Shown one piece after another: positions 62,961 through 64,000 of a DNA stretch of 64,000 nt. The translations under genes were made by a program, and so were the position numbers. Under the pieces are notes generated by a model, which was not told where the DNA came from, did not search any database, and saw nothing but the letters and a program-made list of their open reading frames with translations. Every line of letters starts with the position of its first letter. Within the stretch, counting starts at the first letter, position 1. This DNA comes from Diplolepis rosae (taxonomy: Eukaryota; Arthropoda; Insecta; Hymenoptera; Diplolepididae): NCBI GenBank assembly GCA_030998225.1, contig JAPYXD010000555.1, positions 4,526,001 through 4,590,000 of the forward strand, read 5' to 3'.

Positions 62961-64000
62961 TATTATTTATAACATTTTTATTGATATGCACCGATCGTTA
63001 GGCCACAAAATGAATCAATTAATCTCGATGATAAATAATGAATATCTCCTTCAAGTGAAATTCGTATTTTGAGAAATTTTGAGATATAAATTCGAAGCGT
63101 CAAGTATGGGGTCAAGGTCAACTTGTATTCAATAAAAAAGGAAGTGATGATAACATTGGACCACACTCGGTATTCGAGTTTTTTTAAATACACTTAAATC
63201 AAAATTTATTTCTTGTTCATTCAGCCACGATGAAATGTACATTTCTCATTTTCCAGACCACAGTTGCATGTATTTGTCTTGAAATTATTCTGGTTGTAAG
63301 TAAAGCTTTTAATTTTTACTATTCTATTTTTCTGCAGAATGATATAGTTTAAAATGAAGAGCTATCCCCAAGAAAAATAGAAGGGATTTCTCATCTTAAT
63401 TTACAGAGATGACGATGAGAATCCTTGACTTCTGTGTAAATTGTATCTTGTTTACTGTAAGGGAATAATGTTTTTTATTTACTGCATCGACTTGACTCCA
63501 AAAAACACTTTTTTATTGGAAGGAATTTCTTTCTTCAGGAAAAATCTTTTGAATAAAACAATTTTTTATATCCGAATTTTTGTGCTATTTAGTCTAAAAA
63601 TTTGAGAAAAAGGGCATAGCCGGGTTTCCATGTGAAATCGGCCTTGAAACCAAATCAAATTTTGCATCAACCATATGGAAGGGGTTGGGAAAGAGATTAT
63701 TTTGCCAAATTTTCAGATCATTATCTGCCATTTTAAATGAGTAATGGCGGATTTTACCATTTTCGTTTTTTTCTTTTTTTAGCTAAACTAATCATAGCAA
63801 AATTTTGAAAAAAATCGGATTCTATTTATTAGTTACCTATCGATGATTAAAACAGAATTTTTACAGATTTTTGCAAGGTGTGGAGGGGGGTAATAAAGAA
63901 TAAAAACCGTCAAAATACGCATTCTTCCAACATCTTACTATTGAAGCACATTTTATAATAACAGTAGACAAATAAAAAAAACAAAATTTATTTGATAATC
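62961..64000. other. AT-rich DNA, no gene recognised
   Basis: Presumably further SK intron, or intergenic if the gene is broken. I found no SK exon on the minus strand and no other conserved coding sequence. Confidence 0.4.

Noticed and set aside
63257..63295. Plus-strand mini-exon (TTVACICLEIILV) between TTTTCCAG and GTAAGT
   Set aside because: Splice signals are good, but 13 codons with no recognisable family and no partner exon nearby is too little. It is also on the strand opposite SK.

Overview
The window is AT-rich, intron-rich nuclear DNA from an insect. A hymenopteran, possibly a parasitoid wasp, is plausible but unproven. Evidence for an insect: dense mariner-family transposons, tRNA-derived SINE-like repeats, arthropod-type TCAGT initiators, and two exons that read as the insect SK calcium-activated potassium channel (58164-58291 and 58902-59012, minus strand).

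The main feature is a tandem array of plus-strand genes that I assembled from splice signals. There are four intact five-exon genes: SPH-1 (4454-12330), SPH-2 (19333-25564), SPH-3 (31423-42519) and SPH-4 (47159-54927). One copy is gutted (13054-18995), one is an orphan first exon (29866), and there is a 24-nt exon-3 relic (57666). Each intact gene encodes a secreted protein of about 293-306 residues: a roughly 20-residue signal peptide followed by a diverged chymotrypsin-fold (S1A) domain. The landmarks align with trypsins in order: activation region, His57 block, Asp102 block, TGW block, Cys182 block and GDSGGP block. His57 is replaced by Lys or Met and Ser195 by Leu or Ile in every copy, while Asp102 is Asp in two copies and Asn in two. 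These are therefore predicted non-catalytic serine protease homologues. Exon phases (1, 2, 0, 0), intron-1 sequence and, in most copies, the promoter are shared, so whole gene units were duplicated.

Almost everything between the exons is transposon. There are mariner elements (DD34D, and DD41D rosa-like copies), a RAG1-related Transib remnant with two in-frame TGA codons, TTAA-flanked foldback elements, several hAT- or P-like elements with visible 8-bp target duplications, a solo LTR, an R1-like LINE 3' end, and many near-perfect hairpins. Nesting gives a relative order of insertion. The clearest case is SPH-3 intron 3, where a MITE holds a DD34D mariner that abuts a DD41D mariner.

The SK exons lie 3' of the array on the opposite strand. 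The following SK exons should lie at lower coordinates, and I found none in the window. The whole array may therefore be nested in one SK intron, or the SK 3' end may have been displaced; this is inference.

Layout: 1-4340 SINEs and a TTAA foldback element; 4373-12330 SPH-1; 13054-18995 dead copy with mariner, TTAA MITE and Transib; 19281-25564 SPH-2; 26077-30830 MITEs, hairpins and an orphan exon; 31400-42519 SPH-3; 44330-45723 mariner; 47126-54927 SPH-4; 55275-58069 transposon debris; 58164-59012 SK exons; 59116-62960 hAT, LINE and mariner debris; then unannotated AT-rich sequence to the end.
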